From Nocardioides sp. 503 (lineage in GTDB: Bacteria; Actinomycetota; Actinomycetes; Propionibacteriales; Nocardioidaceae): 64,000 bases of DNA. Made by a program: the position numbers and the translations under genes. Position 1 is the first letter of the stretch; each line of letters starts with the position of its first letter. The stretch is taken from assembly GCF_004522095.1 (NCBI RefSeq), contig NZ_SPUI01000008.1:62001-126000 (forward strand). The letters are read 5' to 3'. Positions 50,060 through 58,801 of this stretch are shown piece by piece. The notes under the pieces are model-generated. The model was not told the DNA's origin. It saw only the letters and a list, made by a program, of their open reading frames with translations, and ran no database searches.

Positions 50060-50677
50060 TCAGGCGACGCGGTCGAAACGGGCCACGACGCCGCGCTCAC
50101 CGTCGCGGATCTCGACCAGGTGGAGCGGGACCGCGCACTGCTCGGCCGACAGTCGTCGCGCCTGCTCGGAGGTGCCGAGCTGGATCAGCACGTGCCCCCC
50201 GTCGGCGACGCGCTCGGCGGCCACCTCCAGGCACAGCCGCGCCACCTCCAGCCCGTCGTCGCCGCCGTCGATCGCCAGCAGCGGGTCCTCCGGGAAGCGT
50301 GCGGTCTCGGCGGCGGGCACCCACGGCGGGTCCGCGATGACCACGCCGAAGAGCTCGGAGGGGACGACCTCGGTGAGGTCACCGCAGTGGATCTCCACGT
50401 CGTCACCGAGCCCGGCGACGCGGGCGTTGCGCTCGGCGAGCTCGCAGGCGGCGGGGTTGAGGTCGACGCAGACGAGCGGGCGGTTGGAGAGGGAGACGGC
50501 GAGCAGACCGATGTGACCGGCGCCGGCGCAGAGCTCGAGCACCCGGCCGACCGGGGCGTCGGGGATCAGCTCGGCCGCCCACGTCGACTGCATGGCCGTC
50601 CACGGTCGCGGCGTCAGCACCCGATCGTCGAACTCGATCGTGAGATGGCTGAACGCCATCTGTTGCCGCAGGGTCAT
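50060..50677 (-). CDS. class I SAM-dependent methyltransferase
   Basis: A 205-residue methyltransferase: SAM loop 'VLELCAGAGHIGLLAVSLS', acidic 'LVCVDLNPAACELAERNARVAG', and the N6/N5-type catalytic 'VVIADPPWVPAAE' (DPPW, of the NPPY class). This suggests methylation of an amide or amino group (HemK/RsmC-like); the target is unknown. A 22-codon upstream extension (GTG at 50743) is rejected on its poor third-position GC. It is divergent from the leu leader. Confidence 0.85.
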   Translation of the reverse strand: MTLRQQMAFSHLTIEFDDRVLTPRPWTAMQSTWAAELIPDAPVGRVLELCAGAGHIGLLAVSLSNRPLVCVDLNPAACELAERNARVAGLGDDVEIHCGDLTEVVPSELFGVVIADPPWVPAAETARFPEDPLLAIDGGDDGLEVARLCLEVAAERVADGGHVLIQLGTSEQARRLSAEQCAVPLHLVEIRDGERGVVARFDRVA

Positions 50678-50783
50678 GCGGCCCGGTGCCCGTTGCCCTT
50701 CGAGATAATCAGCCCCGAGGAACCCGGCCGGGTGGTGGACCACCCGACCGGGCGGGCGCGGGTGCGCTACAGTTCGAGTCGTC

Positions 50784-50825
50784 ATGATGCGCCAGCTGCT
50801 TCTTCGCTGCCGCAGCGAGGTCTGA
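50784..50825 (+). CDS. leu operon leader peptide (MMRQLLLRCRSEV)
   Basis: A 13-residue ORF with three consecutive leucine codons (CTG CTT CTT), two of them rare in this genome, ending just before a hairpin and about 80 bp before leuA. It has the standard design of a ribosome-mediated leucine attenuator. Confidence 0.75.
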   Translation: MMRQLLLRCRSEV

Positions 50826-50851
50826 GCCAGAGCCGGACCCCCTCGCTGCGG
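50805..50851 (+). promoter_or_regulatory. leuA attenuator with competing hairpins
   Basis: CCGCAGCGAGG (50810-50820) pairs perfectly with CCTCGCTGCGG (50841-50851), 11 bp. The 5' strand can instead pair locally with CGCTGC at ~50805-50810. The position of a ribosome stalled at the Leu codons would decide which forms. Confidence 0.7.
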
Positions 50852-50905
50852 AGTGAGTGCGTGCGCCCGGCCACTTCGGCTCCACACCCCGCGAGGACCA
50901 TGACC

Positions 50906-52666
50906 ATGAGCGACACCCAGCCCTACACCGAGCGCAACGTCCAGCAGCCCAGCCCGATGCCGTTCGGCCGCTACGCGCCCTTCGCGCCCGTCGCGCTCGC
51001 CGACCGCACCTGGCCGGACCGCACGATCACCCAGGCGCCGCGCTGGTGCGCGGTCGACCTGCGCGACGGCAACCAGGCCCTCATCGACCCGATGTCGCCG
51101 GCCCGCAAGAAGACGATGTTCCAGCTCCTGGTGGCGATGGGCTACAAGGAGATCGAGGTCGGCTTCCCCAGTGCCAGCCAGACCGACTTCGACTTCGTGC
51201 GGCAGCTGATCGACGAGGACCTGATCCCCGACGACGTCGTGATCCAGGTGCTGACGCAGGCCCGCGAGGAGCTCATCGAGCGCACCTACGAGGCGATCGC
51301 GGGCGCCAAGCAGGCCATCGTCCACCTCTACAACTCCACCTCGACGCTGCAGCGCCGCGTGGTCTTCGGCCTCGACATGGACGGCATCGCCGACATCGCG
51401 GTCCAGGGTGCGCGGCTGTGCAAGAAGTACGAGGAGTCGATCCCCGAGACGCAGGTCTTCTACGAGTACAGCCCGGAGTCCTACACCGGCACCGAGCTGG
51501 AGTTCGCGGTCCGCGTCTGCAACGAGGTGCTGGAGGTGTTCGAGCCCTCGGCCGAGAAGCCGGTGATCATCAACCTGCCGGCGACCGTCGAGATGGCGAC
51601 GCCCAACGTCTACGCCGACTCCATCGAGTGGATGAACCGCCACCTCGCCCACCGCGAGCACGTCGTGCTGTCGCTGCACCCCCACAACGACCGCGGTACG
51701 GCGGTCGCGGCGGCCGAGCTGGGCTACCTGGCCGGCGCCGACCGCATCGAGGGCTGCCTGTTCGGCAACGGCGAGCGCACCGGCAACGTCTGCCTGGTGA
51801 CGCTGGGGCTCAACCTCTTCAGCCAGGGCATCGACCCGCAGATCGACTTCTCCGACATCGACGAGGTCCGCCGCACGGTCGAGTACTGCAACCAGCTGCC
51901 CGTCGCCGAGCGCCACCCTTACGGCGGCGACCTGGTCTACACGGCCTTCTCCGGCTCCCACCAGGACGCCATCAAGAAGGGCTTCGAGGCCATGGAGCGC
52001 GACGCGGCGGCCGCGGGCGTCCCGGTCGACCAGCACCCCTGGGCGGTGCCCTACCTGCCCATCGACCCCAAGGACGTGGGCCGCTCCTACGAGGCGGTCA
52101 TCCGGGTCAACAGCCAGTCCGGCAAGGGCGGCGTCGCCTACATCCTCAAGGCCGAGCACAAGCTGGACCTGCCGCGCCGCGCCCAGATCGAGTTCAGCCG
52201 CGTCATCCAGCAGCGCACCGACGCCGAGGGCGGCGAGGTCTCGCCCGACGAGATCTGGTCGGTGTTCCGCAGCGAGTACCTCGAGCGTGAGGCACCGCTC
52301 CGCCTGGACTCCGTGCACACCAGCTCCGCGGCCGGCGAGAAGGACGCGCTCACGGTCAACGTCTACGTCGACGGCGAGGTGCGCACGCTCGAGGGGACCG
52401 GCAACGGGCCGATCGAGGCCTTCGTGAGCGCCATCAACGAGCTGCCCCGTGCGGGCCTGGGCGGCAGCTTCGACGTCCGGGTGCTCGACTACCACGAGCA
52501 CGCGCTCTCCTCCGGCGGCGACGCCCTCGCGGCGGCGTACGTCGAGTGCGCGGTCGGCGACGAGGTGCTGTGGGGGGTCGGGGTCGACGCCAACATCGTC
52601 ACCGCGTCGCTCAAGGCGGTCGTCAGCGCCGTCAACCGCGGGACGGTGGATACTCAGGCCTCATGA
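50906..52666 (+). CDS. leuA: 2-isopropylmalate synthase
   Basis: A 586-residue enzyme of the actinobacterial long form. TIM barrel: 'CAVDLRDGNQALIDPMSPARKKTMFQLLVAMGYKEIEVGFPSAS' (catalytic DLRDGNQ), 'SLHPHNDRGTAVAAAELGYLAGADRIEGCLFGNGERTGN' (HxH metal site). The C-terminal LeuA dimer domain, which holds the leucine-feedback site, is present ('YVDGEVRTLEGTGNGPIEAFVSAIN'). It condenses acetyl-CoA with 2-oxoisovalerate in leucine synthesis. ATG 50906 has GAGGA at 8 nt; ATG 50900 would be too close. It is preceded by the leader attenuator. Confidence 0.96.
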   Translation: MSDTQPYTERNVQQPSPMPFGRYAPFAPVALADRTWPDRTITQAPRWCAVDLRDGNQALIDPMSPARKKTMFQLLVAMGYKEIEVGFPSASQTDFDFVRQLIDEDLIPDDVVIQVLTQAREELIERTYEAIAGAKQAIVHLYNSTSTLQRRVVFGLDMDGIADIAVQGARLCKKYEESIPETQVFYEYSPESYTGTELEFAVRVCNEVLEVFEPSAEKPVIINLPATVEMATPNVYADSIEWMNRHLAHREHVVLSLHPHNDRGTAVAAAELGYLAGADRIEGCLFGNGERTGNVCLVTLGLNLFSQGIDPQIDFSDIDEVRRTVEYCNQLPVAERHPYGGDLVYTAFSGSHQDAIKKGFEAMERDAAAAGVPVDQHPWAVPYLPIDPKDVGRSYEAVIRVNSQSGKGGVAYILKAEHKLDLPRRAQIEFSRVIQQRTDAEGGEVSPDEIWSVFRSEYLEREAPLRLDSVHTSSAAGEKDALTVNVYVDGEVRTLEGTGNGPIEAFVSAINELPRAGLGGSFDVRVLDYHEHALSSGGDALAAAYVECAVGDEVLWGVGVDANIVTASLKAVVSAVNRGTVDTQAS

Positions 52667-53118
52667 CCACCAACGACGGCGAGACCTACGGCGACTACAG
52701 CGTCGACGACGAGGACCAGCTCCAGCCGGAGGACTCCCTGGCCGACGGGGACGTCGGCGACATCCTGGACCGCGGCTACTCGCCGCCCGAGCACTACTCG
52801 GCGGGGCAGGGCTTCGGCAACACGCCCTACGAGGAGGCGGTGGGCGAGAGCCTCGACCAGCGCCTGCGGCAGGAGGACCCCGAGCCCGACCCCTACGCCG
52901 AGGACGGCACGGGTGACGACGACGGCCCCACCGAGTCCGACGAGTTCCTCGACGTCGCCGAGGTGGGCGACGCGCGGGCGGGCCGCCTGGTCGACATCGA
53001 CCAGGGCCTCGGCGAGGACGTCGACAAGGACCTGGTGGGCGACGACGTCGGCATCGACGGTGCCGGTGCCTCCGCGGAGGAGGCGGCGATCCACGTCGTC
53101 CCCGACAGCGAGCTCTGA
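52663..53118 (+). CDS. DUF5709 acidic protein
   Basis: A 151-residue, strongly acidic protein: 'YGDYSVDDEDQLQPEDSLADGDVGDILDRGYSPPEHYSAGQGFGNTPYEEAVGESLDQRL', matching DUF5709. It has no membrane segment and few hydrophobics; the function is unknown. It overlaps the leuA stop (ATGA), so it is translationally coupled to it although the roles look unrelated. A strong hairpin follows. Confidence 0.85.
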   Translation: MTTNDGETYGDYSVDDEDQLQPEDSLADGDVGDILDRGYSPPEHYSAGQGFGNTPYEEAVGESLDQRLRQEDPEPDPYAEDGTGDDDGPTESDEFLDVAEVGDARAGRLVDIDQGLGEDVDKDLVGDDVGIDGAGASAEEAAIHVVPDSEL

Positions 53119-53125
53119 CCCACGG

Positions 53126-53156
53126 CTGACCTGCCCGAGACTGTCGGGCGGGTCAG
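53126..53156. terminator. bidirectional hairpin terminator
   Basis: A 13-bp stem with one G-U pair (53126-53138 with 53144-53156) and a 5-nt loop. It follows the DUF5709 gene and includes the stop codon of the convergent GT2 gene. Confidence 0.85.
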
Positions 53157-53989
53157 CGGGCGTGGGCGTGAGTTGGTGACGGGTCAGCGGTGGTGAGGGC
53201 CTCCCACGCCCCGTCCCGGTGGGCGACGAGGCCCCTCCGCTCGAGCTCGTCCAGCCAGCCGAGCATCGGCCACTCGCCCCAGCGCCGGTGGAACAGCGCG
53301 GCGTTGCGCACGATGTCGTCGACGTGCTCGACGGGCGGGCTCGAGACCGGGTGCCACTGGTGGTGGGCGCGGGCCGAGCCGGTCCAGCCGAGGTCGAGGC
53401 CGCGCGCCACCAGGGTCCGCCCGAAGTCGGTGTCCTCGCCGCCGTAGCCGACGTAGTCCTCGCAGAAGCCGCCGGACCTGCGCCAGGCGTCGGCGCCGCA
53501 GGCGAACGACAGCGACCAGAACAGGTTCGGGTCGGCGTCGTGCAGCAGCTCACCGCGTCGCGGCGCCGGCCGCGCCGGGTGGGGGGAGTCGAGGGCCGCG
53601 AGCGCGTCGAGGTCGTAGCCGCCGGGTGGCGGCGGGTCGAGGTAGGTGACGGGGCCGGACCAGACCGTGCCCGGCTGTTGCCGCACGACCTCGTCGTACG
53701 CCGCCACGAGCCCGGGTTCGGCGACGCAGTCGACGTCGAGGAAGACCAGGACGTCGGCACCGTCGGCCAGTGCCGCCCGGGCTCCGGCGTTGCGCGCGGC
53801 CGCCAGCGGGAGGCCCATCGGGAGACGGGGCAGGTGCACCACGGTGGCGTCCGGCACCTCCAGGTCGGGGTCGTCCATGGCGACGACGACGTGCGCCGGA
53901 GGGGCGGTCTGACGGGCCAGCGACCGGCGCTGGAGCGCGAGGTGCTCTCGCCGACCGTGGACGATCGTGACGACGGCCGTCCCGCTCAC
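53153..53989 (-). CDS. glycosyltransferase family 2, galactosyltransferase-like (GT-A)
   Basis: A 278-residue GT-A enzyme: 'VVTIVHGRREHLALQRRSLARQT', DxD site 'VLVFLDVDCVAEPGL', and 'WSLSFACGADAWRRSGGFCEDYVGYGGEDTDFGRTLVARG', the C-terminal signature of the Glyco_transf_7C type. It is the last of four glycosyltransferase genes joined by 4-nt overlaps; the GTG start lies in the previous stop (GTGA). Confidence 0.87.
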   Translation of the reverse strand: MSGTAVVTIVHGRREHLALQRRSLARQTAPPAHVVVAMDDPDLEVPDATVVHLPRLPMGLPLAAARNAGARAALADGADVLVFLDVDCVAEPGLVAAYDEVVRQQPGTVWSGPVTYLDPPPPGGYDLDALAALDSPHPARPAPRRGELLHDADPNLFWSLSFACGADAWRRSGGFCEDYVGYGGEDTDFGRTLVARGLDLGWTGSARAHHQWHPVSSPPVEHVDDIVRNAALFHRRWGEWPMLGWLDELERRGLVAHRDGAWEALTTADPSPTHAHAR

Positions 53990-54990
53990 GAGCCGACCCG
54001 CTGGCCCGAGGCGACGTCCTCGACGACGCCGGCGAACCGCTCGGCGGCGCGGCCGTCGCACCAGCGCCCCCAGCCGCGCCCGTCCAGCGAGCGCGCGCGA
54101 TCGAGCAGCGCCGGCCAGCCGTCCCGTGGCAGCCGCGGCAGGACGACGGCCGGCCAGCCCTCGGCCAGGACGGCGCCGGTGGTGAGCTGCTCGTCGAAGG
54201 GTCGGTCCTCGGGCACGACGACGGCGGGGCGGCGGGCGGCCGCGACCTCGGCGAGGGCGTTCTGCCCGGCGTGCGTCACCACCACATCGGCGTCCTCGAT
54301 GGCGCGGCGCGGGTCCTCGCTCCAGGTGCGGGTGCCCGCGCCGCCCAGCACGGTCCACTCCCAGTCGGGGGTCTGCCGCCGCGTCGAGGCGAGGAGCGCC
54401 TCGGGCAGCCCGGGCCCGCCGGAGCCGGCGAGGAAGGTGACGCGCGGGGGACCGGGCGCCCGGGGGCGCTCGGGGGCCACGGGGTGCCGCGAGAGGGCCC
54501 CGAGCGGGACGACCCGCTCGCGGACGCGCTCGGGGACGCCAGGCAGCATGTCGCCGCTGGAGGACGGCCACAGACCGACGAGGGCGTCGCTCACGTCGAA
54601 GCCGAGCAGGTGGGGTCCGTCGCTGCGCCGCCCCGGCTGGACGACACCGACGACGCGGACGCCGTGCAGCCGGGCCAGCAGCGTCATCTCCACCGAGACG
54701 TCGACGACCATCGCGGCCGGCGCCGCGTCGGCGATCCACTGCGAGACGACCGCCGCGCGCTGCGCCAGGCCCTCGTCGCCGACCGGGACCCAGTGCAGCC
54801 GCCCCTGGGCGGTCGCATCGCGCGGGGGACCGCCCTCGTCGTCGCGGGGGAGCAGCACCCAGTCGCCGGGCCAGCCCCGGGGCGCCGGGGCCGAGGAGAG
54901 GCCCACCACCGGTCGTCCCAGCGCTTGCGCCAGCGCGAGGGCCCGGTGCCGGTGGCCGTGGCCGTGGTGGTGGACGTAGTAGCCGATCAC
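53986..54990 (-). CDS. GT28/MurG-like glycosyltransferase
   Basis: A 334-residue GT-B enzyme. The N-terminal loop is unusually histidine-rich ('GYYVHHHGHGHRHRALALAQAL'), as seen in a subset of UGT/MurG relatives. The donor domain ends with 'VVTHAGQNALAEVAAARRPAVVVPEDRPFDEQLTTG', the GT28 C-terminal pattern. It starts at GTG overlapping the previous gene by 4 nt and itself overlaps the next start. The acceptor is unknown. Confidence 0.82.
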   Translation of the reverse strand: MIGYYVHHHGHGHRHRALALAQALGRPVVGLSSAPAPRGWPGDWVLLPRDDEGGPPRDATAQGRLHWVPVGDEGLAQRAAVVSQWIADAAPAAMVVDVSVEMTLLARLHGVRVVGVVQPGRRSDGPHLLGFDVSDALVGLWPSSSGDMLPGVPERVRERVVPLGALSRHPVAPERPRAPGPPRVTFLAGSGGPGLPEALLASTRRQTPDWEWTVLGGAGTRTWSEDPRRAIEDADVVVTHAGQNALAEVAAARRPAVVVPEDRPFDEQLTTGAVLAEGWPAVVLPRLPRDGWPALLDRARSLDGRGWGRWCDGRAAERFAGVVEDVASGQRVGS

Positions 54991-56066
54991 GCGGCGATGC
55001 CCTCGGCGACGAGCCCGGAGTAGACGTGCTCGTAGTCCTCGACCATCCGGTCCAGGGTGAACGCCGACAGCGCGGCCTGTCGCACGGCCGTGCGGTCGAG
55101 CCGGGCCGCCTCGGCGATGGCCCGGCCGAGGTCCGCCACGTCTCCGGGCACGGCGAGGCGGCCGGCGGTAGGTCCGACAATCTCCGGCAGCGCGCCGCGG
55201 GCGAAGGCGGCCACTGGCGTCCCGCACGACATGGCCTCGGCCGCCACCAGCCCGTAGGGCTCGTCCCAGGCGGGGGTCACGACGGCCACCGAGGCCGCGC
55301 CGAGGAGCGCGACGAGCTCCTGCTGCGTGAGGTGGCCGGCGTACTCCACCTCGGGGCCGAGCCGGGGGCGGATCTGCGCCTCGAAGTACGACGGGTCGTG
55401 GGCCGCTCCGGCCAGCACCAGCGGGATCCCGGCGGCCCGGGCCGCGTCGATGGCGAGGTGGGGGGCCTTCTCCGCGACCAGCCGCCCCGACCAGACGGCG
55501 GCGCCCCCTCCGGGACCGGCCGCCCACTGGTCGGTGTCGACGCCGTTGTGGATCGGGGTGCTCGCCGTGGCGTGCGCCCACGAGCGCGAGGTGAAGGCGC
55601 TGACCGCGGTGAACGCGCCGCGGCCGGCGTCGAGCTTCACCGCGGACTCCAGCCACGGCACCGGCGGCGTGTGCAGCGTCGTGACCGTCGGGAGGGGCAG
55701 CGACCAGGCCATCGCGATCGGCAGGTGGTGCAGGCTGTTGTTGTGCACGACGTCGAAGCGGTCGGCGCCGTCGACCTGGAGGTCGAGCATCAGGCTGAGG
55801 TAGGCGTGGTGCTCGGCGAGCCACTGCGCGGGCGTCGCCCCGACGTCCGACCGGGCGGCCTCGCTGGCGACGAACGCCTCGAGCGGCAGCTCGGTCACGG
55901 GGAGCCCGGGCTCCGAGCCCGGCGCGGCGAAGATCGACACGTCGTGCCCGCGCCCCACGAGCCGCCGGGCGAGGTGGAACGTCAGCGCTTCCAGCCCGCC
56001 GGCGAACGGCTCGCGGATGGGGAACCTGCTGGAGGCGATCAGGCAGATCCGCAGCGGGCCGGTCAT
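54987..56066 (-). CDS. glycosyltransferase family 4
   Basis: A 359-residue GT-B enzyme: 'RICLIASSRFPIREPFAGGLEALTFHLARRLVGRGHDVSIF', 'FDVVHNNSLHHLPIA', 'PIHNGVDTDQW', 'VWSGRLVAEKAPHLAIDAARAAGIPLVLAG', and 'PAWDEPYGLVAAEAMSCGTPVAAF' (E-x7-E). It overlaps its neighbours by ATGA/GTGA. It is the second gene of the four-gene operon. Confidence 0.88.
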   Translation of the reverse strand: MTGPLRICLIASSRFPIREPFAGGLEALTFHLARRLVGRGHDVSIFAAPGSEPGLPVTELPLEAFVASEAARSDVGATPAQWLAEHHAYLSLMLDLQVDGADRFDVVHNNSLHHLPIAMAWSLPLPTVTTLHTPPVPWLESAVKLDAGRGAFTAVSAFTSRSWAHATASTPIHNGVDTDQWAAGPGGGAAVWSGRLVAEKAPHLAIDAARAAGIPLVLAGAAHDPSYFEAQIRPRLGPEVEYAGHLTQQELVALLGAASVAVVTPAWDEPYGLVAAEAMSCGTPVAAFARGALPEIVGPTAGRLAVPGDVADLGRAIAEAARLDRTAVRQAALSAFTLDRMVEDYEHVYSGLVAEGIAA

Positions 56067-57169
56067 CGCAGCAGGGACCGGTAGAGCTCGTCGTGGGCGG
56101 CGGAGACGTCGCGGCGCTGGCGGCGCCGCTCGTCGATGGTGGTTCCGAGCTGCGGCCGCTCGGCGTGGGCGGTGACCAGGGCCGCGGCGAGCGAGGCGGC
56201 GTCGTAGGTCGTCTCGTCGTGGGTGTAGGGCAGGACCGGGCCCTGCTCGGAGAAGTAGCCGCACGTCGGTGCCACCACGGTCGTCCCGAGGTCGCGGCAC
56301 GCCTCGAGCCACCCCGAGTGCGTCCCGAAGCGGTAGGGGAGGACCGAGACGTCGAGGGAGCCGAGGTAGCCCCACAGGTCCTCGTCGCTGAAGAAGTCGT
56401 GCACGCGCAGGTCGATCAGGCCGGCGTCGGCGTTGACCCGCAGGTACGCCGCCAGGTCCGCGTCGTGGCGCAGCCCGTCGGGGTCGAAGACGTCGTGGTG
56501 GGCGTTGACCTGCAGCACCCCGCCCGGCAGGCCCTGCACGGTCTCGACCAGCGTGGGCAGCAGGCGCAGCGGGTCCATGCTGGCGCGCAGGCTCTTGACG
56601 TGCAGCCCGACGCGGAAGGCACCGGTGCGCCGACGCGCCCGGCTGTCGAGCGCGCGGGCCATGGTCTGGAAGTCGACGACGTGCGGGTGCGGCAGCACCG
56701 TGGCCGTGCGGCCCCAGCGTCGCCGGATCTCCTCGGCGGCGCCCGGGGTCAGGGTCACGAGCGCGTCCGCGGCCGGGACCAGCACGTCGAGCTGACGGTC
56801 GTGGGTCTCCCGGTCGGCGTGATGGGGGTTGCGCAGGTCGTGGACCGTGTAGACGAACGGCTTGCCACGTCGGCGCAGCGTGGCCGTCAGCTCGTGGAGG
56901 CGCTCCACGGAGCACGCGTCGAAGCCGAACTGGAGGTGGAAGACGTCGAACTCCGCGGTGGCGGCCCACTCCGGCTCCAGCATCACCGGCGGCCACCACG
57001 TCTCGGTGGTGGAGCGCTCCGGGCTGCTCGGGTCGGGATCGGGCAGGCGCACGGGAGCGCGGCCGCTCTCGAGGGCCAGGTGGCGCACGTAGACGTGGCT
57101 GCCGGGCACCGAGGCCACGACCGGCTCGTCGAGTCGCGGGCGACGTTCGTCGCGGTGGAGCGTCGTCAT
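56063..57169 (-). CDS. glycosyltransferase (GT4-like), first gene of the operon
   Basis: A 368-residue GT-B-like protein: 'FDVFHLQFGFDACSVERLHELTATLRRRGKPFVYTVHDLRNPHH', 'LPHPHVVDFQTMARALDS', 'GLHVKSLRASMDPLRLLPTLVE', 'YLGSLDVSVLPYRFGTHSGWLEACRDLGTTVVAP'. The acid pair is less standard than in the next gene, so the donor site may differ. The ATG at 57169 is preferred over an upstream start at 57208. Three GGGGTG half-sites lie 42-80 bp upstream. Confidence 0.82.
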   Translation of the reverse strand: MTTLHRDERRPRLDEPVVASVPGSHVYVRHLALESGRAPVRLPDPDPSSPERSTTETWWPPVMLEPEWAATAEFDVFHLQFGFDACSVERLHELTATLRRRGKPFVYTVHDLRNPHHADRETHDRQLDVLVPAADALVTLTPGAAEEIRRRWGRTATVLPHPHVVDFQTMARALDSRARRRTGAFRVGLHVKSLRASMDPLRLLPTLVETVQGLPGGVLQVNAHHDVFDPDGLRHDADLAAYLRVNADAGLIDLRVHDFFSDEDLWGYLGSLDVSVLPYRFGTHSGWLEACRDLGTTVVAPTCGYFSEQGPVLPYTHDETTYDAASLAAALVTAHAERPQLGTTIDERRRQRRDVSAAHDELYRSLLR

Positions 57170-57211
57170 GCGGCTCGGTACCCCCGCAAGAGCACAGGCA
57201 GTCCGCACTTA

Positions 57212-57250
57212 GGGGTGAGAAGCGCCTGTTCGGGTGAACCCGGAGGGGTG
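57212..57250. promoter_or_regulatory. three CACCC half-sites upstream of the glycosyltransferase operon
   Basis: GGGGTG at 57212-57217 and 57245-57250 and CGGGTG at 57231-57236. On the minus strand these read CACCCC or CACCCG, the half-site of the dyad found before the sigma genes. They lack the opposite halves at dyad spacing. Confidence 0.35.
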
Positions 57251-57270
57251 AGGGCCCCATCGGTGCAGGA

Positions 57271-58755
57271 TCAGTGGCGGCGCAGCCCGCAGACCGCCGG
57301 ACCCTCGATCACCTCGCCGTCGGCGTCGAAGCGCGAGCCGTGCAGCGGGCAGTCCCAGCTGCGCTCGGCGTCGTTGAAGCGCACGATGCCGCCCAGGTGC
57401 GTGCAGACCGCCGAGACCTGAGTGGTCACCCCGTCGAGCGTGGCCTCCGCGGTGGGGACGCCGGGGCGGTCGAAGCGCACGCGTCCGGTGCCCTCGGCGG
57501 GCGCGCCGGCCGCCGGGCGGAGCGGCCGCAGCCAGCCCCTGGCCATCTCGAAGCCCACCTCGCCGTTGAACCGCAGGTGGTCGAGCGCGCCGCTGAGCTC
57601 GTGCCGGCTCCACGTGTGCATGACGCGGGCCCATTCCATGTGACCGCCCAGGATCTCGCCGGCGAGGGCCAGCGCCGCCGCGACGCCGTTGGTCATGCCC
57701 CACTTGGAGTAGCCGCCGGCGACGTAGAGCCGGTCCTGGTGCGGCACGAGCGGCCCGACGTAGGGCAGGGCGTGGGCGGGGACGTAGTCCTGCGCCGACC
57801 ACGCGTGCGTCTCGCGGAGGCCGGGGTAGTGCTCCGCGGTCCAGCGACGCAGCGTGTCGAGACGGGTGGACTCCGGGGCCCCGCGTCCGGTGACGTGACC
57901 GGCCCCGCCGACGAGCAGGAGGTGGCCGTCCTCGGTGGGGACGTCGCGCAGCGAGCGCGAGGGGGCGTCGGCCGAGAGGTACATCGCGTCCACGGGCTGG
58001 GTGTCGGAGGCGAAGGCAATGCCGTAGGACCGCGCGGGATGCGCCCTGGCGAAGAACCCGCCTCGGTCGAGGATCGGCATGTTGGTCGCCACCACGAGGC
58101 GGTCGGCGGTCATGGTGCCGTGCTCGGTCTCCACGGTGACCCGGTCGTCGGAGCGCACCTGGAGCACCCGGCTGCCCTCGACGATGCGCACGCCGTGGGC
58201 CACCGCCTGCTCGGCGAGTGCCTCGAGCAGCTCCATCGGGTCGAGCTGGAGCTGGTCGTCGAGCCGGACGCCGCCGGCGGTGGGGAAGGGGAGGTCCAGC
58301 TCGTCCTGCCACGTGGCGTCCAGGCCCGCGCGCCTGGCCAGCGTGAGCTCGCGCCGCGCGGCGGTGCGCCCGCGCTCGCTGTTGGCGTAGGTGACGGCGG
58401 GCCGGCGCTGCACCCCGACCCCGTGGTCGTCGCAGAAGCGGGCCACCCAGGCCTGTGCCTCGGAGTTGGCGACCACGTAGTCGCGCACCACGTCTCCGGA
58501 GTGCTTCCTCGCGATCTGCGACAGCTGGGTGCCCTGGAGCAGGCTCACCTTGGCGGTCGACCGTCCGGTGGTGCCGTAGCCGACGTGCTCGGCCTCGAGC
58601 ACCGTGACCGACCGCCCCGCGCGACCGAGGAGCAGAGCCGTGGTGAGGCCGGTGATCCCGGCCCCGACCACGACGACGTCGGCGTGCCCTTCGACCGGCT
58701 CCTGCTCGACGACGCGCTGCGGGTGCCGGTCCTGCCAGAGGGAGACGAGTGCCAT
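57271..58755 (-). CDS. FAD-dependent oxidoreductase with C-terminal Rieske domain
   Basis: A 494-residue two-domain protein. It has an N-terminal FAD loop 'ADVVVVGAGITGLTTALLLGRAGRSVTVLE', a DAO fold ('YVPAHALPYVGPLVPHQDRLYVAGGYSKWGMTNG'), and a C-terminal Rieske [2Fe-2S] domain with 'CTHLGGIVRF' and 'CPLHGSRF'. This is the DAO-Rieske arrangement of YhfW-like proteins; the substrate is unknown. It starts 46 bp after the CrtI-like gene and may be the last gene of that operon. Confidence 0.9.
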   Translation of the reverse strand: MALVSLWQDRHPQRVVEQEPVEGHADVVVVGAGITGLTTALLLGRAGRSVTVLEAEHVGYGTTGRSTAKVSLLQGTQLSQIARKHSGDVVRDYVVANSEAQAWVARFCDDHGVGVQRRPAVTYANSERGRTAARRELTLARRAGLDATWQDELDLPFPTAGGVRLDDQLQLDPMELLEALAEQAVAHGVRIVEGSRVLQVRSDDRVTVETEHGTMTADRLVVATNMPILDRGGFFARAHPARSYGIAFASDTQPVDAMYLSADAPSRSLRDVPTEDGHLLLVGGAGHVTGRGAPESTRLDTLRRWTAEHYPGLRETHAWSAQDYVPAHALPYVGPLVPHQDRLYVAGGYSKWGMTNGVAAALALAGEILGGHMEWARVMHTWSRHELSGALDHLRFNGEVGFEMARGWLRPLRPAAGAPAEGTGRVRFDRPGVPTAEATLDGVTTQVSAVCTHLGGIVRFNDAERSWDCPLHGSRFDADGEVIEGPAVCGLRRH

Positions 58756-58801
58756 GCCTCCCGGTCCCCGCAGCGGACCGAATGATGCAGCGCGGCCAGG
58801 C

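Noticed and set aside
50060..52501. 813-residue minus-strand frame opposite leuA
   Set aside because: Arg/Val/Asp-rich shadow of leuA; only its 3' 205 codons match a known family (the methyltransferase).
57178..57183. SigF-like GGGTAC (minus strand) before the glycosyltransferase operon
   Set aside because: Only 9 nt from the ATG and no GTTT at the right distance.
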